Source of the DNA: Syngnathus acus
Taxonomy: Eukaryota; Chordata; Actinopteri; Syngnathiformes; Syngnathidae
Direction: 5' to 3'
NCBI RefSeq assembly: GCF_901709675.1
Contig: NC_051089.1
Location: 12,079,976 to 12,143,975, forward strand
Length of the DNA stretch: 64,000 nt
The notes under the pieces are model-generated. The model was not told the origin of the DNA. It did not search any database and saw only the letters and a list, made by a program, of their open reading frames with translations. Positions 39,001 through 54,000 of this stretch are shown here, piece by piece. Every line of letters starts with the position of its first letter. Within the stretch, counting starts at the first letter, position 1. The position numbers and the translations under genes are program-made.

Positions 39001-42000
39001 ACCCTTCTGCTACGTTCAAATTTCCCAACATCATTTATCCTTTGAACGTTTTGACCTCAGCAGTTTAGATCTCCAGAAAAGAGTAGTTTCACTTGTACCT
39101 CCAACCATTGGATTTTTTTCCATCCGGCTTGGGATGTTAAATTTGAAACAACAGAATTAATAAAACCAATTAAACTGATGCAATGGACTAATTCCTGGAC
39201 ATTAAATGTCACTAACCCGATTCAATATAGCATTTACATTGAACGTGTTGAAAAAGGACAGCATCATAAATAGTAGTGATAAGTGCATCCATCTGTTTTC
39301 AAATGTAGGGAGTGAAGATAAAATGTTGTCCAAGAACGAAACACGCCACAGTAGTGCACATACCTGAAAAATACACAATATACTACAAGTATTTGTAGTT
39401 CCCACCACTGCAAGCCAATTTGCCATTGCTGCACCATTGTAACATTAGTGGATGGAGGAATAGGTTTCACTAAATACGTAAGCATCCAGAGTATTTTTTT
39501 TTTTGGTCATGATGTCTGGGTGTATTCAAGTGACGGTATGAGGGAGGTAATTTTGGCAATGCTAAAATAACTCACGGTTGTAATGGTTGCCTAGGATTTT
39601 GGCACAGTACAGTACTTCTCCTGTGGAAATGGGGGCTTCCTGACCATAAAAACCCAATTCAGGAAATATTGTAAACTGTGAAATAATCAGTTGTCTTAGT
39701 GCAACATTCTCAATGTTGTTTTTTCTCATCCCATCGTGCATATGTGTTCCCTGGCTTGTGTCATTGTGGTTGTGAAGATTGCGCACACATTCATCCCTGT
39801 AAGGATGATAATTATCCTCTCCAACCACACACAGCTGCTCGTAGCCACAGTGAAGTTGAGCCTCTTGCAAAAACACAGTGAAACAAATGCGTGCTGTGTG
39901 TTTGGAGCTCAGGCGATGGGGAGACAGCGTGCAGGCGTCTGCAGTGTGAGAAACATTCAATAGAGCTTTGGGAGCGTGACGTGAGTCTTTGTCAAGGGTA
40001 TGGTGCCATCTGGGCTGCTCTGAGGATGATAAGGCTCAAGTACAAGGCCCTGTGATAGTGGGCATTTCTTCGAGCCAAATAGACAGTCACAAGCCTCGAC
40101 CAAACACGCCGCCATTTGTCCGGCCTTGACTTTTTCCATCGGGTTGCCCTCTTTCCTGAGGTGGCAAAAGTGCTTGCATAGAAGTACAGATACGTGAGCA
40201 AAAAAAAAGATGGCCAAAGAGCAGAAAGTACTGTTTCCAATTTGCAGTTGAAAACAGAACTATTTCAATCATCGGTGTGAACATTTGTAAGGAAAGCATT
40301 TTATGACCTTAAAGTACGCCCATTAAAAGATGGCACAATTAGTTTTTCAGAAATGTTCCAATTATTCTTTTGCTCACTGTTGTGCTGTTCTTGCAAGTGT
40401 GTGCACATGCAGTCTATGTTAAGAATCATCAGAGTAATTTTATTCTAAAGGACGGCAGTGGCTGACTGGAAACCGATCAACAATGAAGCATGGCCAGAAA
40501 ATTTTTTTGCTGAATATTGCACATGCTGAAGTCAATACACAGTGGCATAATGGGAAACATTCCATGTTTTTACCATTTAGCCTATATTTTACCCTACACG
40601 ATCGGATGACTTTGTCAGTACATTCAAACAACGTCAAATTTTTTTTATTCCTCATCGACAGTTCCATGCCTGCGTAGTAAATGTGTGAATGACATTTATC
40701 AACTTGGTGCACTTTGTAAGTTGTCTATGGCCTTTCCCATTATTTTAGCATTAAGCTTATCGACTCGTTTGATTAAATTACATGTTACATGTTTAATTAC
40801 AAGTTTGTTGAGCCTTCTGTACAGTAATTACATATTAGGCAGGTTTTACACTACAGGCCTTAAGGCCACATTGTATTTCAGTGCCAATATCGATTAATCA
40901 GTGCATTTGGATGGTACTATATCCTGTATGTCCTTGCTGACTGTACACTGTGGCAGTATGGTAGGCCATCCCCTGATTTTTTTTTTTCCTTTTTATCACC
41001 CCCTTCTTCCTCTCACACTCTTACACTCTCATGACGCATATGCAAAGTGAGCCACATGGGATGGAAAATTGGGTCACTTGAACCACGTAGTCTAAATCCA
41101 GCCTGAAATGTGAAATCTGTGCCTCTCCACTGAACCATTTCCATCATGCCCAACTATTACTTGAGGTACGACTTTAGCGGCTCATTGTGTTTTATTTTAA
41201 ACATTATGGTCAACTAGAGTTTGACCCCATCCTCCCTTCCTGTCCACAGGCCGGCTAGTGGCCGTGTCATTTATCATCTGTCACACATGAGCTGAATGAG
41301 TCGGAGGAAATGAGTTGGCTTTAGTTATGGTGCATGACGTCCACTGACTGATGATTTTGCCACTGCAATATAGTTTGATGTATATAAACTATACAGTGGT
41401 GCCTTAAGATGCGAGTGACTTGGCTTCGAAATATGAGCTGTCACTTGCTGTCATTTAGCTGATTTTTTATTTTATAGTTTTGATTTGCAAGCACAGACTG
41501 GTGGTGATACAAGACCGGAAGACTGGAACGGATTAAAGGTGCTTCCATTCATTTCAATTGTAAAGATGGTTTGAGGTGTCAGTATTGACAGTTCAGATCA
41601 TAGTGACTGAACAAATAAAACTCTCATATCAAGGCACAATTGTACTATTCATTTTGAAGCCTTTCCCAGAAAGACAGAAGGTCTCCTCCTTCCGAGAATA
41701 TTCACTTATGACGTGTAACTGGGGTGAAACTAACCTCCCGCTGTTTTAAAATAGCCTTTACAAAGAAGGCCACAGTCATTGCTCCCCCTCGAGGAGAATA
41801 CGTTTGTCATGAATTCCGCATGTGATAGTTTGGCTAGATTAGGCAAAGTTATACAATAAAGGTCTACGTGCTGTGTACTTGGGTTCTGTTCAAAGAAGAC
41901 CAACTTGGTGCCATTCCACTGTTGTACTTTTATATTGTGAGAATTGGCTTTCATGAATACTTGCAGTATTTATTCCAGACAAGGTGTGTGTGAAATGGCA

Positions 42001-45000
42001 GCCAGGCATCAAGGCTAATTGAAAACTTGTCAGACTCTATTGTCATGTAGAATTTCTTATTTTACTGAGATGCACCTCCCATACCTCGATAATATTTAGT
42101 TTAAGAGCTTGCACCAAGCCATGATGCAGCACACTAGGAGGAGCCATTAAACTGCGTATGCCAGTCAAAGAAAATCTAAACAAAGATGCTCAACCATAAT
42201 TACTACGTGAACAGACTAGTCAATGAAGACTTCCCCCTGGTGTTTTGATGTGTTTAAAGAGAATGACATTGTGCCATTTTATCTTACAAACGCAACAAAA
42301 CCAATGTATGTGATATCATTTCTAATCCAGTGGACCTTTGTGAGACAAAAATACATGGTTTGGTTGAATATTTTGTTTTTGAAATATTTATTTTCCCTTT
42401 TATTCTATGCTATGTAAGTGTTGCCGCGCCGTGTATGTGGTGTGACGGTGTTTAAGTATGTATGGATGTTTTTATAGCATGTGGGAGGGTTATTAAAAAA
42501 AAAAAATTATATGAGCAGGGTATAGAGTATATCCGGAGCGTTTGTGAATGATGCAATACTTAAATTCCTAAAAATAAATTTAGAAAATCCATATTAATTT
42601 GATATATTTTGCTTCAAAATGTTGTGTATCTCTTGTTTCAAAGGTTGCTCAGTCAAACGTCTTCATTAAAGCTGCCATCTGCCTCTCATCCAGCTGACAA
42701 TGGGCGAGAGGTGGGGTACACCAACCAATCACCAGCCAATCGCAACCATTTAGTTTTCCTTGTAGTAGAAACATATGTCAATGTTCAATTTACGGCTGTT
42801 GAGCCCTTGGTATGACACCAAAATCCCCTTTTTTGCTTTATTTGAACGGACCAAGCAAATGGTACAGTGCTGTCATGTGAGTTGAGATAAGATGGCTCAA
42901 GGTTGTTGAGTGGTTTTGAAAAGTACAGCATGTACAGAACACGCCATCTCTGTTGCTTCAAAGGACTCGTTCATCTGAGAGTGATCATTCGTGTGACACC
43001 ATGTCAGTGCCTTCGTTGGTATTGAGTGTGTTTTCAGTCTTCACATGAGGGGAGCATGTGTAACACACTGGTTAAACAAACGACACGTTTACGTAAGCTT
43101 CTTTCTGGAGTGCTTTTATATTTATGTTATTTACATAATTCCACGCCTTCAGCAGTGTTTTCATATTAGGCAAACAGGGGCTTCCGAGCAGAAAAAGTGC
43201 AATCACCTTTTATATTATCTGATGAGAATTTAGTGTCTGTTGTAAGAAAAAGTATGTGAACCCCAGATAGCTGAATAAATTGGTCATAAAATGTGATCTG
43301 ATTTGCATCCAAGTCCCAACAATGAGAAACTTCTTAAAGGAACACTACACACACACTTATACATGTAAATGTCACAATGTGGGATGGAAAAAGTATGTGA
43401 ACATTTGGCTTTAATAACTGGTTAAGCCTCCTTTGGCAGCAACCAAACATTGCTTGCATTTGCAGATCAGAGCTGTACAATGTTCAGACAAAATTTTCCT
43501 CTTTACAAAACTCTTTGGGGTCAGCAATATTCTTTGGATGTCTGAATTACCAATTGCCTCAATATCTCAATCAGTTTCAGGTCAGGACTCTGAGTGGTCC
43601 ATTTCAGAAGGTGTATTTTCTTCTCTTGATTTACTTCGTTTGGTCTCTTGGGTCATCCACTTTTCGTTTATGTTTGAGTTTCAGTTGGTGGACAGATAGT
43701 CTTTAAGTACTCCTTTGAAATGTCTTTGGAAATGTGGGAGATTATCTTCACGTCTATGATCAAAATGCATCCAGGCCATGAAGTAGCAAAGCAGTCCCAA
43801 ACCATGATGCCTTCTCCTTCTATATACTATATTTCCCAGAAAACAAACAAAATATGCCCTTAATAGTAGTTGTAGAAGATGAGGTCAAGGATCAAATTAA
43901 ATTCATTCCTCACGGCAGAACTGCACTGCTTGAAACACACGCAAAATTTGAATTAGCTACTAAATTCCTTCCTGTAAGCCCCAAAGTGCTGAGGAAAGCT
44001 TTGGACTGCACAGCACTTCGTTGGATGACACTTCCCTTGGCAAGATTTTCAAAGTCCCACACATTTAGATTTAGTTTTATATTCATGAATCCAATGGATA
44101 CTTTATTAAGAAAATTGGCAGCTGATCTGAAGCAAATTCGCTACGGAAAAACTCCCGAAGACTTAAATTCTTTTTATAGCCTTTGTTCACTTAGGCAGTA
44201 ATCAGTAGAGTGTCATTCACTTGATTTACAGTGCATCCAGAAAGTTCTCAAAGTGTTTTACTTTTTCCACATTTTGTTATATCCCATACATTCAACTACA
44301 CAGGTTTGCATTAAGTGGGTGTCTCCTTGCACGTTTGAACGGACACAGCTATGATCAGAGGTCGGAAAGGTTCTTAGGCACTGTACTTGCGTAGAAGTAC
44401 ACATACTTGTGTAGGGAAAAGAATCGTATTCATAAATTGTATGTTAAGGCAATGATCGTGTCGGATGTCATAATCAGAAGCATAGAAGAAGTAACAGGTG
44501 TCATCTTTCAGTTGTAGTAATCCTGACCATAGGAGAGTCGGCTGTCGGATGATGTCATTGTGTAGTGAGAGTGTCCGTGTGGGGACTGGGAGGAGAGCGG
44601 AGCCGGCCGGGTCGGGGATGTGGACGCCTCACACAAACACCGGACTTTGGTGTAGGAGACTGCTGTTCATTTCCTCTTTGAAACTCCCAGGCAAGACAGT
44701 GCTGGGAAAGATGTCATTGTTCCCTAAGCTTTGCAAAAGGGTTGAAAAAATGTCTATATTCTATTTATAGTTTTGGGAGCTCGGCGCCATTTTCGGTAGA
44801 GTGTACGGTGTCTTAGGCATGTGCATTAGGCTTAGAAAATATTAGTTTGGTTTGTCCGCAGATACCATCATTGTGGAAGTTTAGTGGGATTTTAACATCA
44901 TACACAACATTTGTCTTTGACCTTGAGTCGACACAAATCAGAGCGGTGCAGTCAGAGTTGCTGAATCACATGATGGTCACATCCAGGCTTTGCACTGAGT

Positions 45001-48000
45001 TGCAATTTGCACACGACCAGGCATGCCGTACATAGTGTATATGATACCGCATCTCAATCATTGGCTGCCATGAGAGAGCAGATGATGTTCAGTGGAAACT
45101 ATGCAGGTTCAGGTGTTCTGAAAACATATAGCATGTAAAATAATAATAATCAAAAAATAATTGTATACATAGGCCAAGGTACTGCATGATTATTCTTGAA
45201 TGTATTTTCCCCAACATTGTTCAAATGGCCTATTAGAAGCTTATCTGTAATTTTGTCAATTCCTAGTTCATTCACGTTTTCTTCTCATAAATGCGTACGA
45301 TTCCTCTTTCATGTTCCTAGTTTCTTTTTTGCAACCCTATAATAAATACAGTGATTGTCAAAGTGTGGTCGGAGTACCACAAGTGGTACGTGAGAATCGA
45401 GGAATAACATGTTCAAACTGTGCGTAATGTTATGTATTATGGGGGATGAACTTTTTCAAGTCTAGTAATGTCAATTTGATGGGAACAGCTCACTTGTATT
45501 TCATTTTTAAGAACAACACATTTGCATTTAAAGGGATAGTGCACTTATTGAGCTATTTTCAGCAGTAGTTGTCTATAATTAATTTGCTAATGTCATTTAT
45601 TTCCATGTACATTTAATACCACTGAGAATAAATGTTGCCACTTGCTGTCGACTGAGAATGATGTGCTGTTAACTGTTAGTTATCCCACTGTAAATATTTT
45701 TTTTTTAGGAGGTACACTTTAAGTGCTTAAACAACGGAGCTGTAATTTCTCTCAATGCGAACCGACAGAAGTTTTCACCCTCTCTTGACTAAGACGGTAT
45801 GTGTCTGCGTGTGCATCCCTGGGTGTGAGTATGTCAAGTGTGTTTGTGTGCCAAGATCCGAGCCGGCACCACGGCTCATGTCACTCACTGATCCCTCATG
45901 CAACGGTGACATCAGTGCCCCTGTTTTAGCAGGTGAACAAGAGGAGGGGAGCCCGGAGATTATATAATGCTTTTTCTTGCTCAGCTCTTCTCTGATATTG
46001 TCAAAAGCGAGCAAGTTGGAGAGGTGGAGTCATGTAAATTTGCACATAGAGCGTGGCTGGCGGGACCAAAGTAGGCGTATTGTTAATGCTAATCCTCTCC
46101 TCAGGCTGCAGTGCCAGGCAAGGTAATAAAGACAGTTGGATATGGCGCTGACAACATGATAAAAGTTGTTAGTGCATGAAGAATTCTCTTTTTTTGAGCT
46201 AGCAGTCTTGATGACATGCTGGACAGGAAGAGGAGGAGCCTGCTGCAATGGAAAGCTTCCTGGTAAGATTACAGTAAACTCTTGTGTCACTAGGTCGGCC
46301 GGCGTCCCACTTAGACTTTGTCAAGCTTCTTTACCGTGTCCTTTTGCTTTATTGACCTTTGACCTTACCTAGAATGCGAGTAAGGAGAATGTTGAGTTGA
46401 GTGCGGGCGCCCGTGCGAGAATGGTCTGCGTTTCGCGTATCCATTGACGCTCTCCTGCAGCTAGATGTGGAAACGAACACATTTAGCATGTATTGCTGAT
46501 AAATTCAGTGTGTTTTAAGAGGAAGCGCTGGAAGGTCGTGCTTTGGTTCCAGCAAAATGCGGTGTGGTTCCAAGAGAAAGAAATGGAATCCAAAGCTGTC
46601 CATAAAACTGGACTCTGGTGATGCTGGGGGGCGATCTGGAGGAGGTTTTAGTAAGGGGCTGCTCCCGAGCCCGGTGTGGCTTAGGATTGTGCAGGTCTTA
46701 TGGGGATTTCACAGTAATCTGGATAAGGACAGAAATATCTCGAAGGAGAACATTGGAGAAAGTGCTTTGCTTCCTGTGCATCGGTGTCCCGTTCAGCTAA
46801 CAGCATTGAATCTAGTGGCAGATTCTCACATTTGCTTTAAAGACCCAGTCCTTTAAAAAGCACCGTGAGGCTACCAACTTTGTGAAATAAAAAAATGTAA
46901 AAAAATGGAATGAGCAACTCACGGGACTCTAAAATCCTTCATAGTAAATTCACAAAAAATAATTAATAACTAAGTATATGACCTCAAATCTGCTGCCTCA
47001 CAAACATAGTTTCATTTGCACTACTTAAGTTGATTTTCTGGGAAAAGCAAAGTAGGTTCAAAGGTCACTGTAATTTTGACGTGTTGACAAAGAGAACCCC
47101 TCAGAATTTCAGTTTATTGGTGGAAGTTTTTAATTGAAAACGTCAGCCAATCAGAGGAGGACATTCCGTAATAATCAAGTTAAACTGTTTTACTTGAACT
47201 TGAAGGGATTTTTTGGGAGACTACAAACAAAATAATCCTTCCCAGAAAAGTCAATTTTTTTAGCGACAAAAAAACATTTCTCTGCAAACAATCATCTGAT
47301 TTTTCAAAATTCTTGTCGCGTCATACTTGGATTGAAGTGGCAATTTCATTATGTCACGTTACTAGTGTGACGTAAATTCAGAGGTTTGTTTCTAAATAGA
47401 TTAGATGCCTAAATGCTCGACGGGCGCTTTATGCATTCAGCAGATACGCCTACAGCATTTAAGAGTAGCGACAAGGGCTCGATATTTCATAATTATTTTT
47501 TGAAGTCTTAATTTGCATACTTTGGTAGCGTCTTTTGTTTGTATAGAATTTGTGTAAATGTATCAAATGTAGTAGGGCCAGTCTTTACTATGGTGTGTCA
47601 AACTCGGGAGACATGCTTAGTTTCACATTAAAAGGACTTTTATTAGTTTTATGTATTTTGTGGTGGGTCTTGTTCAACAAATGAAATCTTCTGGAAAACA
47701 TTTTGGGCTCTCCAAATTATATGAATTATATTACATGGGCATCTGAGTAATTTTTCATGGAAATTGCATGAAACAGATCTGAACAATGTAAGAACGAAAG
47801 AGTGGATTTATGGCATTGCCTGCTTTTCAAATCTTCACAAAACTCGATTTAATTAGATTGTCCAGCCAGCATGGCAACAATTATTGCAATGCTGAATTTT
47901 GCCACCAAGACCAGTACCCGTAGAACACAGTTGGAGGGAAGGGTTCGTAGAAACACATTGCATTTCCGTCTGTAAATGCTTGATTGTTTTTTTTCAAAGC

Positions 48001-51000
48001 ACCCCAAAATCCCTCCTCACTTGTACTCAAATGCAGAAAGCAGGCATATTTTGTGTTGCGTGTTCCATGTCTGTGGCTCTTCTCATGTGCCTGTAGACTA
48101 GTGTGTCCAGGCTCTCAGGACCCCGCACCCCATCACTCGGCCACTATGCCAGGCGTCATCCGCTCACATACACACTGGCGCCACTATGGGCACGGGATAT
48201 GCAGGCTGGCTTATAGCCCAGGGAGGACTTTAATGTCACATACAATGTATACAGTACAAGAGGTGGTCACACTGCTTAGATTACACCACAAACACTGTGG
48301 GTATGCTCTTGTTCTCAGGATGACCGAAGGAAGGTGCTAATTTGAATTGCGGGGATTTTCAGAGTTGTAAACTTATTGCGTTTGTGTGTATGTGAGACTC
48401 TAGTTGAGAGCAATGCATTTGCTTCGTTAGTTTGAGCGACATTATATGAGAAAATGTCTACATCACCACAAACTACAACTACAAGAAATTTCAAATTCAA
48501 GAATTTCCCCTGAACCTTCCCAGGCCTTTGCAAGCCAAGCCAAGGAATCTGTTGTGCGGTGTAAAGCAATTGACAAATTGAATAGCTTGCTAGTTTTCTG
48601 CAAGCTTGTACTTTAGAGCCTCAGACGTCATTCAACGTCATTCAGGAGTGAATTCCAAGTCAAGTTCATTCTTCTGTGTGAGTGTGTTTATATTCATGTA
48701 TGCTTGAATTGGGCTGCTATCTGCTGAGGGCAGAGCGATGTCACCAAACACAGAATAAAGGTCACAGCCGCCTCTGCCCAAAATACACCCGATGTGTATG
48801 TAAACATGTCTGCACTCTGTAGCGTGACTGCTCAGAAGGAAATGTCAGTGAAAACCGGTAGTACTTAAAAACATACACAACAGTTAAAAATGTTGGGGTC
48901 ACCTATTCACCTAATTTCACGTTTTCCGTGATAACGCACTGTAAAAAAGTTTGGGTGTGAGGACTTTTTCTTTTAACACATTAACAATGTCAACTGTATT
49001 TCTGACTAATCCAATGTTATCTTTATTGGAAAAAAAAACCCACACAAATGTCCTTATTTTGTAAAGAAAAACCTTAAGTGACCCCAAACCTCTCATTATA
49101 GTGTATACAATAGATATAAAAAGTCTACACACCCCGATTCAAATGCCAGGTTTTCATGATATATAAAACAAGACTTGGATCAACAATTTAAAAACTCTTC
49201 CCACTATTAATCTGCCATATAAGATTTACTCAGTTGGAAAAATAAAACTGATAATTTCAAGAGAGGAAGTAAAAATAAACAAATCAGATGATGTGGTTGC
49301 ACAAGTGTGCACACCCTCTTATAACTGGGACATGGCTGCTGTATTCAGAATCGCATGTTTATATTGCCCACAACCTTGACTAAGAGAGAAGAAAAGCCCC
49401 AAAGCATGATGAATTTCTAACTAGCTGGTGGTTTAAAAAAAGAGCAACATGACGTCAGACGTGGAAAGTTAAGCTAGATTTACGCACCGCCACTATGGAT
49501 TAATTTACTAATTCTTCCGAGTAGCATTATTCAGCTCAATGCAGCACTGGCATGTAAACGCCTGTTTCCATAGATGCAAACTTTGTTTCCATGCCAGTGT
49601 TGTATCGGGAGAACATTGAGAGACATTCGGCATGAATTAAAATGAAAAATAATCCATTCATTGATCATTTTCCTTGTGCTGAAAACCAAATACTCAAGTA
49701 ATGCAACACGGACCAGTTGGACAGTTTTCAAAGTTTTAGAGGTCAAATTGAGTTCACCTCTCAAGAACTTAATGGTCATCCTGCAATTTTAGCCGATAGA
49801 TCAATATGCTTTGGTGAGCAGCGTATGTTTGTGAGAATTTGCAGTGTTCTTACACGAGTTGTATTCAAAGAGCAACAAATGCACAGAATTAAATGACTTA
49901 TTTGTGCACATGTGATTAACTAGGGATGTTTGGAAGGCATTGCAAGTTTGCTTGGCCATTGTCATGGATACCTTCAGAGCAAATGCAAGTAGCTTGGACA
50001 TAAAAGTGAATAATTCTGTTTGAGCTAACACACACACACACACACCACGGGCCCTGTGCGCAGCTATCTGAGTTGCACAGCATATGGTGAGGTTGATGTC
50101 GCACTGTGCCATTTCGATTTTTGTATCGTCTGCGCACAATATGAGTGCGCAGTCTGTCTTTCCGGTACATGGTGTACGCCCCACACCTGTGGCCAGGACC
50201 GTTCCTCTTAATTACACCTAATAAGGAACATTGATTCATCCATATTGGATTCACACTTTTCATCATTCTTGACACGTTGTTGGAGTGTCTAAAACAGTGC
50301 CCATTGGTTTGTCATTGATATGAGCCATTGCGAGCTGTCCCTCGGGGGTCCTCTTTAGCGCTGGGCCTAGGCAATTTCCTGCCCTGTTGTGGTGTCGCTG
50401 CTGGTTATACTATAATGCTTACCATTTATAAAAAAACTGACCAATAAGTGATGCTGGTTTTTAGGATAACTTTAGGCAAGTACCGTATTTTCCGCACTAT
50501 AAGGCGCACCGGATTATAAGGCGCACCTTCAATGAATGGCCCATTTTAAAACTTTGTCCATATATAAGGCGCACGGGATTATAAGGTGCACCCTCAATGA
50601 CTGGCCCATTTCAAAACTTTGTCCATATATAAGTCCATCTATTTGGACACGCCTGCTGTAGTGGCTCAATATTGGTCCATATCTAGTCCGGAAAATACGG
50701 TATACTGCTAATGAATGCATGGATAGCGAATGAGATGTCAGCCAGAATCTTATGGAAAGTTGTTTCATCTTTTAGTTGATATGTAGCTTAACATCCCTAA
50801 CGTCCTCTCTGCACACCACTACTACTACTACTACTACTACTAAAGAAGTGCAAGAGCTTAACTAGTAGAATTAGACTTGCCCTAGTACAAGTAGTATACG
50901 AGGATATTGAATAAATGCCTGAAACTTGTGGTTTCAAAGTGGGTACTTTGGTGCTATTTGTTGGTTACAGAAGGCTTCTCGCGTGTGACACATTCCTACT

Positions 51001-54000
51001 TGTTGTTCCTAGTGGCGTAGTAGAATATTGCGGTGGTCAATACACAGAGCGGCCACGTGCATTCTACCGCACGAGCAGGGCGGGCATCCCAAGATCCCTG
51101 CTTCCTGATCGCAGCTCTGCGTCGAAGGAAGCTGTTTACTCGTTCTATCTCTCACTGCTGACGTTGGCGCGCCAAACAATGTCATCCAATTTCCTGTTTT
51201 TCACTGTAGTGGAAAGCCGCGCTCCCAGAATGTATGGTCCAGTGCGTTGAGGAGAGGGATGGTAAAGAGGAGAAACATGAGTAGATCCATAGGACCGGAT
51301 ACAAAGAAAGCAGGATATAAGGATCAGAGGAAAATCTGCTAAGTAAATATAGTCCGTGTATTCAGTGAGAAGTAGTGGGTCGTGAGGAAATCTTGATGGT
51401 GATTGGAGCAACTTGGCTGCTCAGATGACATCACAAGAGGAAGACAAAAGTACACAGCTCCAAGTGATGAGCCTTTGTGAAAATGCAAAATTAGTGCCGT
51501 AATGATGACAGGAGTTGAGCTGTCTCAAAAATCTGTCTGTGTTCCTCAAAGGTGGGCACATAACAGAAAACAGCACAATGGGCATTCAACTGATGCAATG
51601 TTTCTGTTGATTTCCCTTTAACTTTATTTGTGTCATTGTATGATTTTAAGTATAAAGAACAATGTGATGTAGTGTTATTTTTTTCCCCTCCTTAAAATAC
51701 ACAGTACTACTGCTTTTAACTGTTTTTTTCCTCAAGTATTTCTACTTCAGCACAGTGTGAGTACTTTTGCCATCTTTGGGATATTGCCAAATTACACTCG
51801 CGTTGTTCCTGCGTCGTGCACGAGCAGTGGTCCCTGAGTCGTACAGCGTGGCACGGGGCTCGCCATGTTTGGATTGCCTGCCCGCTGCCCTACATGCTCG
51901 TTTGCTCACTTCCTGCGCCTTGTTTGTCTTTGCTTGACTGCCAGTGTGACGTTTAGGGGATGCAAATGTTTGGCTGATTCATTGCACAGTGCTGCACTAC
52001 ACACAGCATTTGTGTACATTGCATTTGTGTGCAGTGTGTGTGTGTGTCAGGGGGGATTTGTGGGAGCATACGGCAGCTGCACTTGTAATGGTCATGTCAG
52101 TGTGTGTTAGAGGGAGAAGTCTCATTGGATGGAGAAGGAGCACTTGCACTCTTCTAGGCCTCAGCTAGCTCCAGGCCCTGTGGCCAAACTCCTTACCTCA
52201 GCTAATTCCCCTAACAATCGACATCAGAGGGGGAAAAAAAAAAGCAGGATTTTGAGAGAGAGTTTATCTTCCATCAGGGACATTTACCCAGCGGTCTCGT
52301 ATGCAGGAGAGAATGTTCTGTTTCACATCTCCAGGAAAAATGAATGACTGGAATCTTTAGTCATAGTTCATAAAGCTGATGGCTGAGTTATTTGTTCTGA
52401 CACACATGGTCAACGTCATCGAAATCAAATGTGACAACAGGGAAAGTACAGCCTCTATTCTGACCTCTATAAGCACAATGAACAGCATAAAGTGGTCTTG
52501 GCTGCACACTGTTGAAATGTGTGGGCGAGGAATTGTTATATTAAGCGGTATTTGTTGGGTTAAATTACCTTTTGTAGATTTAAAGTTAATAAATACTTTG
52601 TTGATATACCTTTGGCAAAAAATGGTAACAAGTTACAGTGGAGTTTTTAATGTTGGTGAATTGGACAATTTCGACTTGATTGGTGAATCAAAACGTTGTC
52701 TGTAACGCGCTTTCGATTTTTATTGTCTTATATCTTGTGTTATTAATCTTCAGAAATACATCAATCATAATACTCACTTTACATTGGGTGTCAGAGGTGT
52801 TTTTTATTGTATTGTATTCATTATAATCTTATCCTCCTATGTGAAACTGTATGCGTTAAATAAAATAAAGCAGCGTAATATCACAAAATCAGGCAAGCTG
52901 CTACAAAAGCGCACGCCACAAAGACGATGTCAAAAATAAAACCAATATATTTTAAAAAATGTTATTGTTTACTGCATTACTTCTTTTGCAAAAATAATTT
53001 CTCATTCTTTTTTGTCACTGATACACAAACTCACTAAGACAAACCAAGTGCATGCATAATAAAAATAATAGTGTCTTTGGAAGAATTCGACACTGGCATG
53101 TCTTGAAGTAACCTTATTTTGAAAATAGTTATTAATAATTATAATCATATATAATAAAATAAATAATAAAAATCATTATTGTTGTTAGTTGTTAATTCTC
53201 TCACACTGTAATCAAATTTGTGTGTTGACCCACATCATTATTTTTGAGTTGTCATTTTCTGTTCATTAAATGTTCATGCTGTTTGTCCTTGATGTAGTCA
53301 CACGTAATGGCCACAAAGTGTTACATTATCATAATTGCTGTCACTACCTCCATTGTTTCAGTCCCAAGCAGCATGCTGTGAATGCTAATCGACATCAGCA
53401 CTTTCAAATGGGCAACATTTACAATGCAAACCAAAGGAGAACATTTTGTTTATGACCACGGTGCAGCAATTAAAAAAACAAACAAGAAAACATATCGGTA
53501 TACAGTAGAAACCGACATGCACACACACACACGGTGTTCCTGTTCATGAATTGATCATGTGACCACTGTCCTCGTGTTTGTGAGGACATCACTTTGATCA
53601 CACAGCGTCATACTGCTGCGACTACTCGGACGGCAACAAGCAGCCCAGTGTCAGAATGACGTCAGTGGTGCTACACCGAGGCCTAATCAGCTTTGTTCCC
53701 CCCTTGTTGTGTCACTGAGTCGGCAAAAGGCTTACAGTTCAGCAAGAAATGATTTACGGGTGCCCGGCATGCTCTGAAATTCCTCCCTCTATTCTGCTCC
53801 ACATGTGGAGACTGTTTACGGAGAAGAGGAATTCTAGTGGGATGGCTGTTCACAAGGGGCTTGGTTGCTATGGTTACTAACCCCTGAGCTGGGTTCCATT
53901 TAGAAGAAAGGAAGTGAAATTTGTTGCAGACAAAGATTGTGTTCTAATAAGTCGTGCTCTGCTGGCGTTGTGTAGCGTCTTGATAGCATCGAACTGTGTT

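Noticed and set aside
43854-44201. 115-codon plus-strand open frame after the Tc1 relic
   Set aside because: No recognised domain; it begins within decayed transposon surroundings and has no promoter or splice signals. Probably chance.
46557-46856. 99-codon plus-strand open frame ([10 protein letters not shown]...) as an alternative pde8a first exon
   Set aside because: No similarity to PDE8 or another family, no matching splice donor in the right phase that I could support, and position deep in intron 1 without CpG context.
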